Shown: positions 8,800 through 17,576 of the stretch, in pieces
Numbering within the stretch: the first letter of the stretch is position 1
Layout of the letters: the number at the start of each line of letters is the position of its first letter
From: Ewingella allii
GTDB lineage: Bacteria; Pseudomonadota; Gammaproteobacteria; Enterobacterales; Enterobacteriaceae
Direction: 5' to 3'
Assembly (NCBI RefSeq): GCF_044430645.1
Contig: NZ_JAWUDN010000006.1
Coordinates: 186,001 to 250,000 of the forward strand
Length of the DNA: 64,000 nucleotides
Position numbers and translations under genes: made by a program
The notes under the pieces: generated by a model
Databases searched by the model: none
The model's input: the letters and a program-made list of their open reading frames with translations, nothing else
What the model was told of the DNA's origin: nothing

Positions 8800-10920
8800 A
8801 TGAACTCTTTGTTTGCCAGCACGGCGCGTGGACTGGAAGAACTTTTAAAAAGCGAACTGGAAACGCTGGGTGCGCAAGCCTGCAAAGTTGTGCAGGGAGG
8901 GGTGCATTTTGAAGGTGACGATCGCCTGCTGTACCAAAGTTTGCTTTGGAGCCGTCTGGCTTCGCGTATTCTTTTGCCTCTGAATGAATTTAAAGTCCAC
9001 AGTGACTTAGACCTTTATCTGGGTGTGATGGCAATCGACTGGCCGGAAATTTTCGGCGTCGATAAAACCTTCGCAGTGCATTTTAGCGGGCTGAACGATG
9101 AGATCCGTAACAGCCAATACGGCGCGTTGAAAGTGAAAGACGCCATCGTTGACAGCTTCACCCGCAAAATTGACCAGCGTCCAAACGTGGCGAAACAGCA
9201 ACCAGACATCCGCGTTAACGTATTTTTGCAGCGCGACACTGCCAGCGTTGCTCTGGATTTGAGCGGCGAAGGCTTGCACCAGCGCGGCTACCGCGATCTG
9301 GCGGGACAGGCTCCGCTGAAAGAGAGTCTGGCAGCGGCCATCGTGATGCGTTCAGGCTGGCAAGTCGGTACGCCGATGGTTGATCCAATGTGTGGCTCTG
9401 GCACTTTGCTGATTGAAGCGGCGATGATCGCCGCCGATCGCGCGCCGGGCCTGCATCGCCAACACTGGGGCTTTACCGCCTGGAACAAGTTTGATGCCGA
9501 GATGTGGCGTGAACTGACCGCCGAGGCGCAGGTGCGTACGCGCCGCGCGGTGCAGGAAACCACTTCTCGCTTCTTCGGCTCTGATATTGACCGTCGTGTG
9601 ATTGAAATGGCCCGTGCCAACGCCCGTCGCGCCGGGGTTTCTGAGCTGATTAGCTTTGATGCCAAAGAAGTCGGCAAGTTGACTAACCCACTGCCAGAAG
9701 GCCCGGTCGGCACGGTTATCAGCAACCCGCCGTACGGCGAGCGTCTGGAAAGCGAACCCGCGCTGATTGCCTTGCATAACCTGCTGGGCCGCATCATGAA
9801 AACGCAGTTTGGCGGCTGGCAGTTGTCGCTATTCAGCGCCTCGCCGGAGCTTCTGAGCTGCCTGCAACTGCGCGCCGATCGCCAATTTAAGGCGAAAAAC
9901 GGCCCGTTGGAATGCGTGCAGAAAAACTACCAGCTGGCTGAGAACCCGGCCGGCGCTGCTGGCGCGCAAATTGCGGAAGACTTCGCCAACCGCCTGCGCA
10001 AAAACGTGAAAAAGCTGGAGAAGTGGGCCAAGCAGCAGGGCATCGAATGCTATCGCCTGTATGACGCCGACCTGCCAGATTACAACGTGGCGGTTGACCG
10101 CTACGGCAGCAAAATCGTGGTGCAGGAGTATGCGCCGCCGAAAACCGTGGATGCGCAAAAGGCCCGCCAGCGTCTGTTCGACGTGATTAACGCCACGCTC
10201 TCCGTGCTGGATATCTCTTCCAGTCAGCTGATCCTGAAGACGCGTGAGCGCCAGAAGGGCAAAAATCAGTATGAGAAACTGGCACAAAAAGGCGAATTCC
10301 TGCTGGTGGAAGAGTATAACGCCAAGCTGTGGGTGAACCTGACCGACTATCTGGACACCGGCCTGTTCCTTGATCACCGCATTGCGCGTAAAATGCTGGG
10401 TGAAATGAGCAACGGTAAAGACTTCCTCAATCTGTTTGCTTATACCGGCACGGCGAGCGTGCACGCGGGTCTGGGCGGGGCGCGCAGCACCACCACGGTA
10501 GATATGTCGCGTACTTATCTCGAATGGGCAGAGAAGAACCTGCGGGCGAACGGCTTAACCGGGCGCCAGCATCGCCTGATTCAGGCTGACTGCCTCTCTT
10601 ATTTGGGCATGTGTGATGAGCAATTCGACGTGATCTTCATTGATCCGCCGACTTTCTCAAACTCCAAACGCATGGCCGACAGTTTCGACGTTCAACGCGA
10701 TCATCTGGCATTAATGAAAGATTTGAAGCGTATTTTACGTCGCAACGGTACCATCATGTTCTCCAACAACAAGCGCGGTTTCCAGATGGATCTCGACGGG
10801 CTGAGCAAACTTGGCCTGAGCGCAAAAGAGATCACCAGCCAAACCCTGTCACAGGATTTCGCCCGTAATCGTCAAATTCATAACTGCTGGCTGCTGTCCC
10901 ACGCCGGCGAGGAAAAATAA
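8800..10920 (+). CDS. rlmL: 23S rRNA m2G2445 / m7G2069 methyltransferase RlmKL
   Basis: This bifunctional enzyme modifies two guanines of 23S rRNA during 50S assembly: the N-terminal half (RlmL) makes m2G2445 and the C-terminal half (RlmK) makes m7G2069. The 706 residues (E. coli 702) begin with a THUMP RNA-binding domain. A first Rossmann methyltransferase follows, with VDPMCGSGTLLIEAAMIA and the catalytic NPPYGERL. The second has FLNLFAYTGTASVHAG, VDMS and IDPPTFSNSKRM. The ATG at 8800 follows the promoter directly. uup begins 5 nt after its stop. Confidence 0.98.
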   Translation: MNSLFASTARGLEELLKSELETLGAQACKVVQGGVHFEGDDRLLYQSLLWSRLASRILLPLNEFKVHSDLDLYLGVMAIDWPEIFGVDKTFAVHFSGLNDEIRNSQYGALKVKDAIVDSFTRKIDQRPNVAKQQPDIRVNVFLQRDTASVALDLSGEGLHQRGYRDLAGQAPLKESLAAAIVMRSGWQVGTPMVDPMCGSGTLLIEAAMIAADRAPGLHRQHWGFTAWNKFDAEMWRELTAEAQVRTRRAVQETTSRFFGSDIDRRVIEMARANARRAGVSELISFDAKEVGKLTNPLPEGPVGTVISNPPYGERLESEPALIALHNLLGRIMKTQFGGWQLSLFSASPELLSCLQLRADRQFKAKNGPLECVQKNYQLAENPAGAAGAQIAEDFANRLRKNVKKLEKWAKQQGIECYRLYDADLPDYNVAVDRYGSKIVVQEYAPPKTVDAQKARQRLFDVINATLSVLDISSSQLILKTRERQKGKNQYEKLAQKGEFLLVEEYNAKLWVNLTDYLDTGLFLDHRIARKMLGEMSNGKDFLNLFAYTGTASVHAGLGGARSTTTVDMSRTYLEWAEKNLRANGLTGRQHRLIQADCLSYLGMCDEQFDVIFIDPPTFSNSKRMADSFDVQRDHLALMKDLKRILRRNGTIMFSNNKRGFQMDLDGLSKLGLSAKEITSQTLSQDFARNRQIHNCWLLSHAGEEK

Positions 10921-10925
10921 AGTTT

Positions 10926-12830
10926 ATGTCGTTAATTAGTATGTCAGGTGCCTGGCTGTCATTCAGTGACTCGCCGCTGTTGGATAACACCGAATTACAC
11001 ATCGAGCCGAACGAGCGCGTGTGTCTGGTAGGCCGTAACGGTGCCGGTAAATCGACGCTGATGAAAATCATCAACCGCGAAGTGCCGCTGGACGATGGCC
11101 GCATTGTTTACGAGCAAGATTTGATCGTGGCGCGTCTGCAACAGGACCCGCCGCGTAACGTGGAAGGTACGGTTTTCGACTTCGTATCAGAAGGCGTTTC
11201 CGAGCAGGCTGAACATCTGAAAGCCTACCACGCGATTTCTCATCTGGTGGAGTCCGACCCGAGCGAGAAAAACATGAACAAACTGTCCCAGGTGATGGAA
11301 ATTCTTGACCATCAGGGCCTGTGGCAGCTCGATAGCCGTATCAACGAAGTGCTGTTGCAACTGGGTTTAGACGCCGATACCGAGCTAAAATCGCTCTCCG
11401 GCGGCTGGCTGCGTAAAGCCGCTTTGGGCCGTGCGCTGGTGAGTTCTCCGCAGGTCTTACTGCTGGACGAACCGACCAACCACTTGGACATTGAAAGTAT
11501 TAGCTGGCTGGAAGATTTCCTGAAGGAGTTTCAGGGCAGCATTATCTTCATCTCCCACGACCGTTCATTTATCCGCAATATGGCTACCCGTATTGTCGAT
11601 TTGGACCGTGGCAAGCTGGTTTCTTACCCGGGCAATTACGAAGCTTACCTGCTGGCGAAAGAAGAAGCGCTGCGCGTGGAAGAGCTGCAAAATGCCGAGT
11701 TCGACAAAAAACTGGCGCAGGAAGAAGTGTGGATCCGCCAAGGCATCAAGGCGCGCCGCACCCGTAACGAAGGCCGCGTTCGTGCACTGAAAGCCTTGCG
11801 TCGCGAGCGCTCCGAGCGCCGCGAAGTGATGGGCACGGCGAAAATGCAGGTGGAAGAGGCAACCCGCTCCGGCAAAATCGTCTTCGAAATGGAAGATGTC
11901 AGCTACGCCATCTCCGGCAAACAGCTGGTCAGCCATTTCTCCGCGCAGGTGCAGCGTGGCGACAAAATCGCGCTGGTTGGCCCGAACGGCTGTGGTAAAA
12001 CCACCTTGCTGAAACTGATGCTGAGCCAGCTTCAGGCGGACAGCGGCCGCGTCCACTGCGGCACCAAGCTGGAAGTGGCTTACTTCGACCAGCACCGTGC
12101 TGAGTTAGATCCAGAACGTACCGTAATGGACAACCTGGCTGAAGGTAAGCAAGAGGTGATGGTCAATGGCCGTTCTCGTCACGTGTTGGGTTACTTGCAG
12201 GACTTCCTGTTCCACCCGAAACGCGCGATGACGCCGGTCAAAGCCCTGTCCGGCGGTGAGCGTAACCGCCTGCTGCTGGCGAAATTGTTCCTTCGCCCAA
12301 GCAACCTGTTGATTCTCGATGAACCGACCAACGACCTGGATGTGGAAACCCTCGAGCTGCTGGAAGAGATGATCGACAACTATCAGGGCACCGTGATGCT
12401 GGTAAGCCACGACCGTGAATTTGTTGATAACTCAGCTACCGAATGCTGGATTTATGAAGGCGATGGCGTGATCAACAGCTATGTTGGTGGCTACCATGAC
12501 GCACAGCATCAGCGCCGCAACCAGAAGCCTATTCGTCAGGTTGCAGCTACTGAAACGAAAGCTGCGGCACAGCCTAAGACAGAACCTGCTAAACGCACGG
12601 CGAATAAGCTCAGCTATAATCAGCAGCGCGAACTCGAACTTTTGCCGCAACAAATCAGCGACTTTGAAGTTCGCATTGCGGGTTTACAAGAGCAGATGAG
12701 TGATGCCAACTTCTTTACTCGTCCGCATGACGAAACGCAGCAGGTGCTGAACGCACTGGCTGCAGCAGAACAGGAATTAGAGCAGGCTTTTGAACGTTGG
12801 GAAGCGCTGGAAGCGCAGAAAAACGGTTAA
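10926..12830 (+). CDS. uup: ABC-F type ATPase Uup
   Basis: Uup is a soluble duplicated ABC ATPase without membrane part; the ABC-F family acts on ribosomes, and E. coli Uup also influences precise excision of transposons. Two ATPase cassettes are visible: GRNGAGKST with LSGGWLRKAALGRAL and LLDEPTNHLD, then GPNGCGKTT with LSGGERNRLLLAKL and LDEPTNDLD. They are joined by a charged linker (around RRTRNEGRVRALKALRRER). A C-terminal coiled-coil DNA-binding-like domain (from about NKLSYNQQRELELLP) follows. Length is 634 residues. It lies 5 nt after rlmL and is probably co-transcribed with it. Confidence 0.97.
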   Translation: MSLISMSGAWLSFSDSPLLDNTELHIEPNERVCLVGRNGAGKSTLMKIINREVPLDDGRIVYEQDLIVARLQQDPPRNVEGTVFDFVSEGVSEQAEHLKAYHAISHLVESDPSEKNMNKLSQVMEILDHQGLWQLDSRINEVLLQLGLDADTELKSLSGGWLRKAALGRALVSSPQVLLLDEPTNHLDIESISWLEDFLKEFQGSIIFISHDRSFIRNMATRIVDLDRGKLVSYPGNYEAYLLAKEEALRVEELQNAEFDKKLAQEEVWIRQGIKARRTRNEGRVRALKALRRERSERREVMGTAKMQVEEATRSGKIVFEMEDVSYAISGKQLVSHFSAQVQRGDKIALVGPNGCGKTTLLKLMLSQLQADSGRVHCGTKLEVAYFDQHRAELDPERTVMDNLAEGKQEVMVNGRSRHVLGYLQDFLFHPKRAMTPVKALSGGERNRLLLAKLFLRPSNLLILDEPTNDLDVETLELLEEMIDNYQGTVMLVSHDREFVDNSATECWIYEGDGVINSYVGGYHDAQHQRRNQKPIRQVAATETKAAAQPKTEPAKRTANKLSYNQQRELELLPQQISDFEVRIAGLQEQMSDANFFTRPHDETQQVLNALAAAEQELEQAFERWEALEAQKNG

Positions 12831-12842
12831 GTTTGCCCTCAG

Positions 12843-12878
12843 CTGTGCAGACGAGCAGGGAGCGCGTCGTCTGCACAG
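12843..12878 (+). other. Perfect 12-bp inverted repeat between uup and pqiA
   Basis: CTGTGCAGACGA is followed after 12 nt by its exact reverse complement. The hairpin is strong but is followed only by TTCTTG, not a U-run. It sits 12 nt after the uup stop and 33 nt before the pqiA start, so it may protect the uup mRNA end or attenuate readthrough into pqiABC. Confidence 0.5.
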
Positions 12879-12910
12879 TTCTTGCCCTTAGCGCACTTGA
12901 GGAGTTAACT

Positions 12911-14176
12911 GTGTGTTCTCATGTTCATGACCCGCACATTTTGTGTCCACAATGCGACCTGTTGGTGGAACTCCCGGTTATCGCCATCGGGCAAAAGGCT
13001 AAGTGTCCGCGTTGCCACACCACGCTGACCTCACGCTGGAAAGAACCTCGTAAACGTCCTATTGGTTTCGCTATCAGCGCGCTGTTTATGCTGGTGCTCG
13101 CCAACCTTTTCCCCTTTGTTAATATGAATGTCGCCGGACTGAGCAGCGAAGTGACGCTGGTGCAGATCCCTCGGGTATTAGTGTCTGATAACTATGCCAG
13201 TATGGCGACACTCTTTATGATCGTCGTCCAGCTCCTGCCGGCGATTTGCATGCTCTCTATAATTGTCCTCTGCCTCAAGACGCGGCTCTCTACCCAGTGG
13301 AAAGTCAGCATTGCGCGCACGCTTTTCCGCCTTAAAACCTGGTGTATGGTGGAAATTTTCCTCGCGGGGGTTTTGGTCAGTTTCGTCAAGCTGATGGCCT
13401 ATGGCGATGTTGGCGTTGGCACCAGCTTCCTGCCCTATGTGCTGTTCTGTCTGCTGCAACTGCGCGCCTTCCAATGTACCGACCGCTACTGGCTGTGGCA
13501 GCAGGTGGAACCCGCGCCGCGCCTGACACAGCCGTTGAAAATTGGCGAAAGTGGTCTGAGTCAGGGGTTGCGTTCTTGCCACTGCTGTATGGCGATTTTG
13601 CCCGTCGACCAGTCGGTGTGTAGCCGCTGCGAAACCAAAGGCCACGCGCGCCGCAAAAACAGCCTACAGTGGACCATGGCGCTGTTGGTAACCTCGCTGC
13701 TGCTCTATATTCCGGCCAATTTATTGCCGATCATGATCACTCAGGCGCTTGGCACCAAAATTACCTCGACCATCATGGCGGGCGTGGTGTTGCTGTGGAG
13801 TGAAGGCTCTTATCCGGTGGCGATGGTGATTTTCATCGCCAGTATTATGGTGCCGTCGTTGAAAATGCTGGCGATCGGCTGGTTGTGCTGGGATGCCAAC
13901 AGTAATAAACAAATCGACAGGGAAAGGTTGCACGTGATTTATGAAGTGGTGGAGTTTGTTGGGCGCTGGTCAATGATTGACGTGTTCGTCATAGCCGTGC
14001 TCTCTGCACTGGTCAGAATGGGGCAGCTAATGAGTATTTATCCGGACATCGGCGCACTGCTATTTGCTGGGGTCGTTATTCTTACTATGTTCGCCGCGAT
14101 GACTTTCGACCCAAGATTAATTTGGGATCGGGCCGGAGTTCAGTCTTTGAAGGAGCAACAAGATGGCGGAAAATAA
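12911..14176 (+). CDS. pqiA: Inner-membrane protein PqiA of the Pqi lipid-transport system
   Basis: PqiA is the integral membrane component of PqiABC, an MCE-type system thought to move lipids between inner and outer membranes. In E. coli it is induced by redox-cycling agents through SoxRS. The GTG start at 12911 has AGGAG at 7 nt spacing and gives 421 residues; an upstream extension would overlap uup. Two zinc-ribbon-like motifs (CPQCDLLVELP...CPRCHTTL and SCHCCMAIL...CSRCETKG) each precede a four-helix membrane domain, the typical duplicated PqiA architecture. The end overlaps pqiB by 14 nt. Confidence 0.95.
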   Translation: MCSHVHDPHILCPQCDLLVELPVIAIGQKAKCPRCHTTLTSRWKEPRKRPIGFAISALFMLVLANLFPFVNMNVAGLSSEVTLVQIPRVLVSDNYASMATLFMIVVQLLPAICMLSIIVLCLKTRLSTQWKVSIARTLFRLKTWCMVEIFLAGVLVSFVKLMAYGDVGVGTSFLPYVLFCLLQLRAFQCTDRYWLWQQVEPAPRLTQPLKIGESGLSQGLRSCHCCMAILPVDQSVCSRCETKGHARRKNSLQWTMALLVTSLLLYIPANLLPIMITQALGTKITSTIMAGVVLLWSEGSYPVAMVIFIASIMVPSLKMLAIGWLCWDANSNKQIDRERLHVIYEVVEFVGRWSMIDVFVIAVLSALVRMGQLMSIYPDIGALLFAGVVILTMFAAMTFDPRLIWDRAGVQSLKEQQDGGK

Positions 14177-15818
14177 TATCAATGAGAATCACAACGGCAC
14201 TGCGAAGGTCGAAAAGATCAAACGCTGGTCACCAGTCTGGATCATTCCGATCGTCACGGCATTAATTGGTGCCTGGATCCTGTTTTACCACTACAGCCAT
14301 CAGGGGCCAGAAGTGACGCTGATCACCAGCTCCGCTGAAGGCATTGAAGGGGGTAAAACGACCATTAAAAGCCGCAACGTTGATGTCGGCAAAGTCGAAA
14401 GCGTCACCCTGAGTGAAAACTTGCAGCAGGTTATCATCAAGGCGCGCTTGAACTCCGGTATGGAAAAGATGCTGCGCGACGACTCTATTTTCTGGGTGGT
14501 GAAACCTCAGGTGGGCCGTGAGGGTATCTCGGGGCTGGGTACTTTGCTCTCTGGTGCTTACATCCAGCTCCAGCCGGGCAATAAAGGTGAGGAGAAGGCG
14601 CAATATGCCCTAAATGACTCGCCGCCGCTGGCCTCGCCAGACGCTCAAGGTATCCGCGTTATTCTGGAAAGCGAGCGCTCGGGCCAGCTCAGTCCGGGCG
14701 ACCCGGTGCTGTTCCGCGGCTTCCAAGTGGGTACCGTGGAAACCAGCCACTTTGATCCGAAAGCCCGCAATATCAAATATCAGCTATTTATCCGTGCGCC
14801 TTATGATGGGCTGGTGACGGATAACGTGCGCTTCTGGAAAGACAGCGGCGTTAACTTCGACATGTCGGCACAGGGTATGCGCGTTGAGATGGGTTCACTC
14901 ACCACCCTGTTCAGCGGCGGCGTGAGCTTTGACGTGCCGAACGGCTGGGAGCAAGGCTCGGCGGCCAAAAATGGCGATAACTATCAGCTCTTTGACGACC
15001 AGCGCAGTATTCAAGAGTCGCTGTATACCAAGCATATCGATTACGTGATGTTCTTCTCCGATTCTATTCGCGGCCTGCAACCGGGGGCGCCAGTTGAGTT
15101 CCGTGGCATCCGTCTGGGTACCGTGGCGCAGGTGCCTTATCCAATGAACGTGCTGAAACAGCAGATGGATAATGATTACCGTATTCCGGTGCTGATTCGC
15201 ATCGAGCCAGACCGTTTTGCCCAGCTGATTGGCAATGATTTCAATATCACTGACCATATCCGTGACGGCATTGCCAGAGGTCTGCGAGGCTCGATGAAGT
15301 CTGCTAACTTGCTGACCGGCTCGATGTATGTCGATCTCGACTTCTATCCCAATGAGAAGCCGTGGAAAGGGCCATACCAGATTGACGGGCAGAAACTGTT
15401 GCCGACCGTCAGCGCCGGTTTCGCGCAAATTCAGCAGAAGCTGATGACCACGCTCGACAAGATCAACAACTTGCCGATCGAACCTATGTTGCGCGAGGCG
15501 ACCACCACGCTGGCGGAAAGCCAGAAGACGATGAAAGCCACGCAGAAAACCCTCGATTCGCTTAATGCCATTGTGGGCAGCAAAGAGATGAAAAATCTGC
15601 CGCAGGATATGCAGCAGACGCTCATCCAGCTTAATCGCAGCCTGAAGGGTTTCCAGCCTGGTTCTCCGGCTTACAGCAATCTGGTGGGAGATATGCAGAG
15701 TCTGGATAAAACCTTGCGTGAATTGCAGCCGGTGCTGAAGACCTTAAATGGTAAGAGTAATGCACTGATTTTCGCCGCCCCTGGGCAAGATGATCCTCAG
15801 CCGAAGAAGGCCAAATAA
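14163..15818 (+). CDS. pqiB: MCE-domain protein PqiB (periplasm-spanning lipid tunnel)
   Basis: PqiB forms hexamers of stacked MCE rings with a long coiled-coil needle that bridges the periplasm. The 551-residue product has one N-terminal membrane helix (VWIIPIVTALIGAWILFYHY) and three MCE repeats starting near GPEVTLITSSAEGIEGGKT, GIRVILESERSGQLSPGDPV and DYVMFFSDSIRGLQPGAPVEFRG. A helical C-terminus from about TLDKINNLP makes the needle. It overlaps both pqiA and pqiC, so the three proteins are translationally coupled. E. coli PqiB has 546 residues. Confidence 0.96.
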   Translation: MAENNINENHNGTAKVEKIKRWSPVWIIPIVTALIGAWILFYHYSHQGPEVTLITSSAEGIEGGKTTIKSRNVDVGKVESVTLSENLQQVIIKARLNSGMEKMLRDDSIFWVVKPQVGREGISGLGTLLSGAYIQLQPGNKGEEKAQYALNDSPPLASPDAQGIRVILESERSGQLSPGDPVLFRGFQVGTVETSHFDPKARNIKYQLFIRAPYDGLVTDNVRFWKDSGVNFDMSAQGMRVEMGSLTTLFSGGVSFDVPNGWEQGSAAKNGDNYQLFDDQRSIQESLYTKHIDYVMFFSDSIRGLQPGAPVEFRGIRLGTVAQVPYPMNVLKQQMDNDYRIPVLIRIEPDRFAQLIGNDFNITDHIRDGIARGLRGSMKSANLLTGSMYVDLDFYPNEKPWKGPYQIDGQKLLPTVSAGFAQIQQKLMTTLDKINNLPIEPMLREATTTLAESQKTMKATQKTLDSLNAIVGSKEMKNLPQDMQQTLIQLNRSLKGFQPGSPAYSNLVGDMQSLDKTLRELQPVLKTLNGKSNALIFAAPGQDDPQPKKAK

Positions 15819-16390
15819 TGATGAAATGGATACCTGTCGTCTTAGCATTGTTGCTGACTGCCTGTAGCAGTAGCGATCAGAAAACTTATTACCAACTGCC
15901 TATTCTGGGCAGCACGCCGGTAGCCACCAGCAGCGGCAGTATGATCCCACAAGGGCAGCCACGGCAAGTTTGGGTGGAGCATGTCAGCGTGGCGGATTAT
16001 CTGGCGGGCAACGGTCTAGTATTCCAGACCAATGACGTGCAGTACGTTCTGACGCAAAATAACCTGTGGGCCAGCCCGCTCGACCAGCAGCTTCAACAGT
16101 CGCTGGTGACTTATCTCGGGCGTGATCTGCCGGGCCGCGTGGTGTCCGCGCAGCCAGCTAACAACGCCGAGCAGGATGTGTTGAACGTTAATGTGACCGG
16201 CTTCCACGGTCGCTATGACGGCTCTGCGCTGATTAGCGGCAGCTGGGTGTTAACCCGCGATGGGCAGACCATTCAGCGCAGCTTCAACCTGATCCTTAAG
16301 CAAAATGAAGATGGTTACGACGCGCTGGTGCGAACGCTGGCCGCAGGTTGGCAGCAAGAAGCAAGCCAGATTGCTAGCCAGCTAAGATGA
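15818..16390 (+). CDS. pqiC: Outer-membrane lipoprotein PqiC
   Basis: PqiC (formerly YmbA) is the lipoprotein that anchors PqiB at the outer membrane. A lipoprotein signal peptide with lipobox LLTAC places the lipidated Cys at about residue 17. The rest belongs to the ABC-type transport auxiliary lipoprotein (DUF330) family, with the blocks RQVWVEHVSVADYLAGNGLVFQ and LWASPLDQQLQQSL. The start codon overlaps the pqiB stop (TAATG). It is 190 residues, against 187 in E. coli, and the operon ends at a clear terminator. Confidence 0.94.
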   Translation: MMKWIPVVLALLLTACSSSDQKTYYQLPILGSTPVATSSGSMIPQGQPRQVWVEHVSVADYLAGNGLVFQTNDVQYVLTQNNLWASPLDQQLQQSLVTYLGRDLPGRVVSAQPANNAEQDVLNVNVTGFHGRYDGSALISGSWVLTRDGQTIQRSFNLILKQNEDGYDALVRTLAAGWQQEASQIASQLR

Positions 16391-16430
16391 ACATTTTTTA
16401 AGCTTAATTTAATTTAAGATAAAGACGCAA

Positions 16431-16468
16431 AATCCCGAATTCTGAGTTTTCAGACTTCGGGATTTTTT
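16431..16468 (+). terminator. Intrinsic terminator of pqiABC
   Basis: AATCCCGAA pairs with TTCGGGATT, extended inside by TCTGA/TCAGA around a GTTT loop, and is followed by six T. Confidence 0.9.
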
Positions 16469-16666
16469 ATTGGCGATCAGCCAGATGGGGATTTTCAGGC
16501 GCGATTAGCTTGCGCGCAATCCGATAAGATAGCGCATGAATATGACAGTTGTGTGCAATTTGTGCATTGACCTGACCAAAAATTGCGGCTATTTGTTAAG
16601 TGTGGACGCGCAAGCGGGCCATTGTTTTCTTTCCACCTGAACCTGAATAAATGAGGGAAACAAGGC

Positions 16667-16834
16667 ATGAAGAGACAAAAACGCGATCGCCTGGAACGGG
16701 CACAATCACGTGGATACCAAGCAGGTATTGTCGGACGCTCAAAAGAGGTTTGTCCGCATCAAGCAGTTGATGCCCGCGCACATTGGCTCGGGGGTTGGCG
16801 ACAAGCCATGGAGGACAGGGCAGTAACCGCTTAA
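16667..16834 (+). CDS. rmf: Ribosome modulation factor
   Basis: RMF is a 55-residue basic protein that pairs 70S ribosomes into inactive 100S dimers in stationary phase. The frame begins MKRQKRDRLERAQSRGYQAG and ends WLGGWRQAMEDRAVTA, collinear with E. coli RMF over its whole length. AGG lies just upstream of the ATG. The gene is short but unmistakable, sits in its usual place between pqiC and fabA, and is followed by two terminators. Confidence 0.95.
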   Translation: MKRQKRDRLERAQSRGYQAGIVGRSKEVCPHQAVDARAHWLGGWRQAMEDRAVTA

Positions 16835-16860
16835 GCGGCACCCTGTCAGAAAAAGGAACA

Positions 16861-16885
16861 ACCTCCGCCGCGGGCGGAGGTTTTT
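16861..16885 (+). terminator. Intrinsic terminator of rmf
   Basis: CCTCCGCC, a GCG loop, GGCGGAGG and five T form a perfect GC-rich hairpin. Confidence 0.92.
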
Positions 16886-16905
16886 GTTTCGATTTCCCTC
16901 AGATG

Positions 16906-16942
16906 CAAAAAAGCGAATATGCAGAACATATTCGCTTTTTTT
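16906..16942. terminator. Second terminator between rmf and fabA (bidirectional)
   Basis: GCGAATATG and CATATTCGC pair around CAGAA, flanked by A-run and T-run, so it can act on both the rmf and the fabA transcript. Confidence 0.88.
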
Positions 16943-16989
16943 AGCTTTCAACCTGTGGGATAGAACTTGGCGGGCAAGCTCTGACAGAT

Positions 16990-17508
16990 TTAGAAGGCGC
17001 TGGCGTCTTTGAACAGACCCACTTTCAGGTCACTCGCTGTATAGATCACTTCGCCATCTACCAGCACTTCGCCGTCTGCTACGCCCATGATCAGTTTACG
17101 GTTGATCACTCGTTTGAAGTTCAGGCGGTAGGTTACCACTTTCGCAGTCGGTAAAACCTGACCGGTGAATTTCACTTCGCCAACACCCAGTGCGCGGCCT
17201 TTGCCTTCGCCACCGAGCCAGCCAAGATAGAAACCAACCAGCTGCCACATGGCGTCAAGACCAAGACAACCGGGCATTACCGGGTCGCCGATGAAGTGAC
17301 AACCGAAGAACCACAAATCAGGATTGATATCTAATTCTGCTTCAACGTAACCCTTGCCATGGCTGCCGCCATCTTCTTGCATCTTCACGATGCGGTCCAT
17401 CATCAGCATGTTGCCTGATGGCAATGGTGGGCCACCGGCACCGAAGAGTTCACTACGGCCAGAGGCTTCTAGATCTTCTTTAGTATAGGAATCGCGTTTA
17501 TCTACCAT
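16990..17508 (-). CDS. fabA: 3-hydroxydecanoyl-ACP dehydratase/isomerase
   Basis: FabA dehydrates 3-hydroxydecanoyl-ACP and isomerises the product to cis-3-decenoyl-ACP, the entry into unsaturated fatty acid synthesis. The 172-residue hot-dog-fold protein carries the catalytic His in FFGCHFIGDPVMPGC (His71 counting Met) and Asp in CLGLDAMWQL (Asp85), and the FTGQVLPTAK segment. Length and sequence match E. coli FabA closely. It follows ycbZ after 68 nt; a FadR/FabR-type site might lie there but I could not define one. Confidence 0.98.
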   Translation of the reverse strand: MVDKRDSYTKEDLEASGRSELFGAGGPPLPSGNMLMMDRIVKMQEDGGSHGKGYVEAELDINPDLWFFGCHFIGDPVMPGCLGLDAMWQLVGFYLGWLGGEGKGRALGVGEVKFTGQVLPTAKVVTYRLNFKRVINRKLIMGVADGEVLVDGEVIYTASDLKVGLFKDASAF

Positions 17509-17576
17509 GTTCTATGTAAGCCTTATTTTATTGAAGGACGGAGTTTAGCTAACAGGTGTAAGCCGAACAACTCCGA

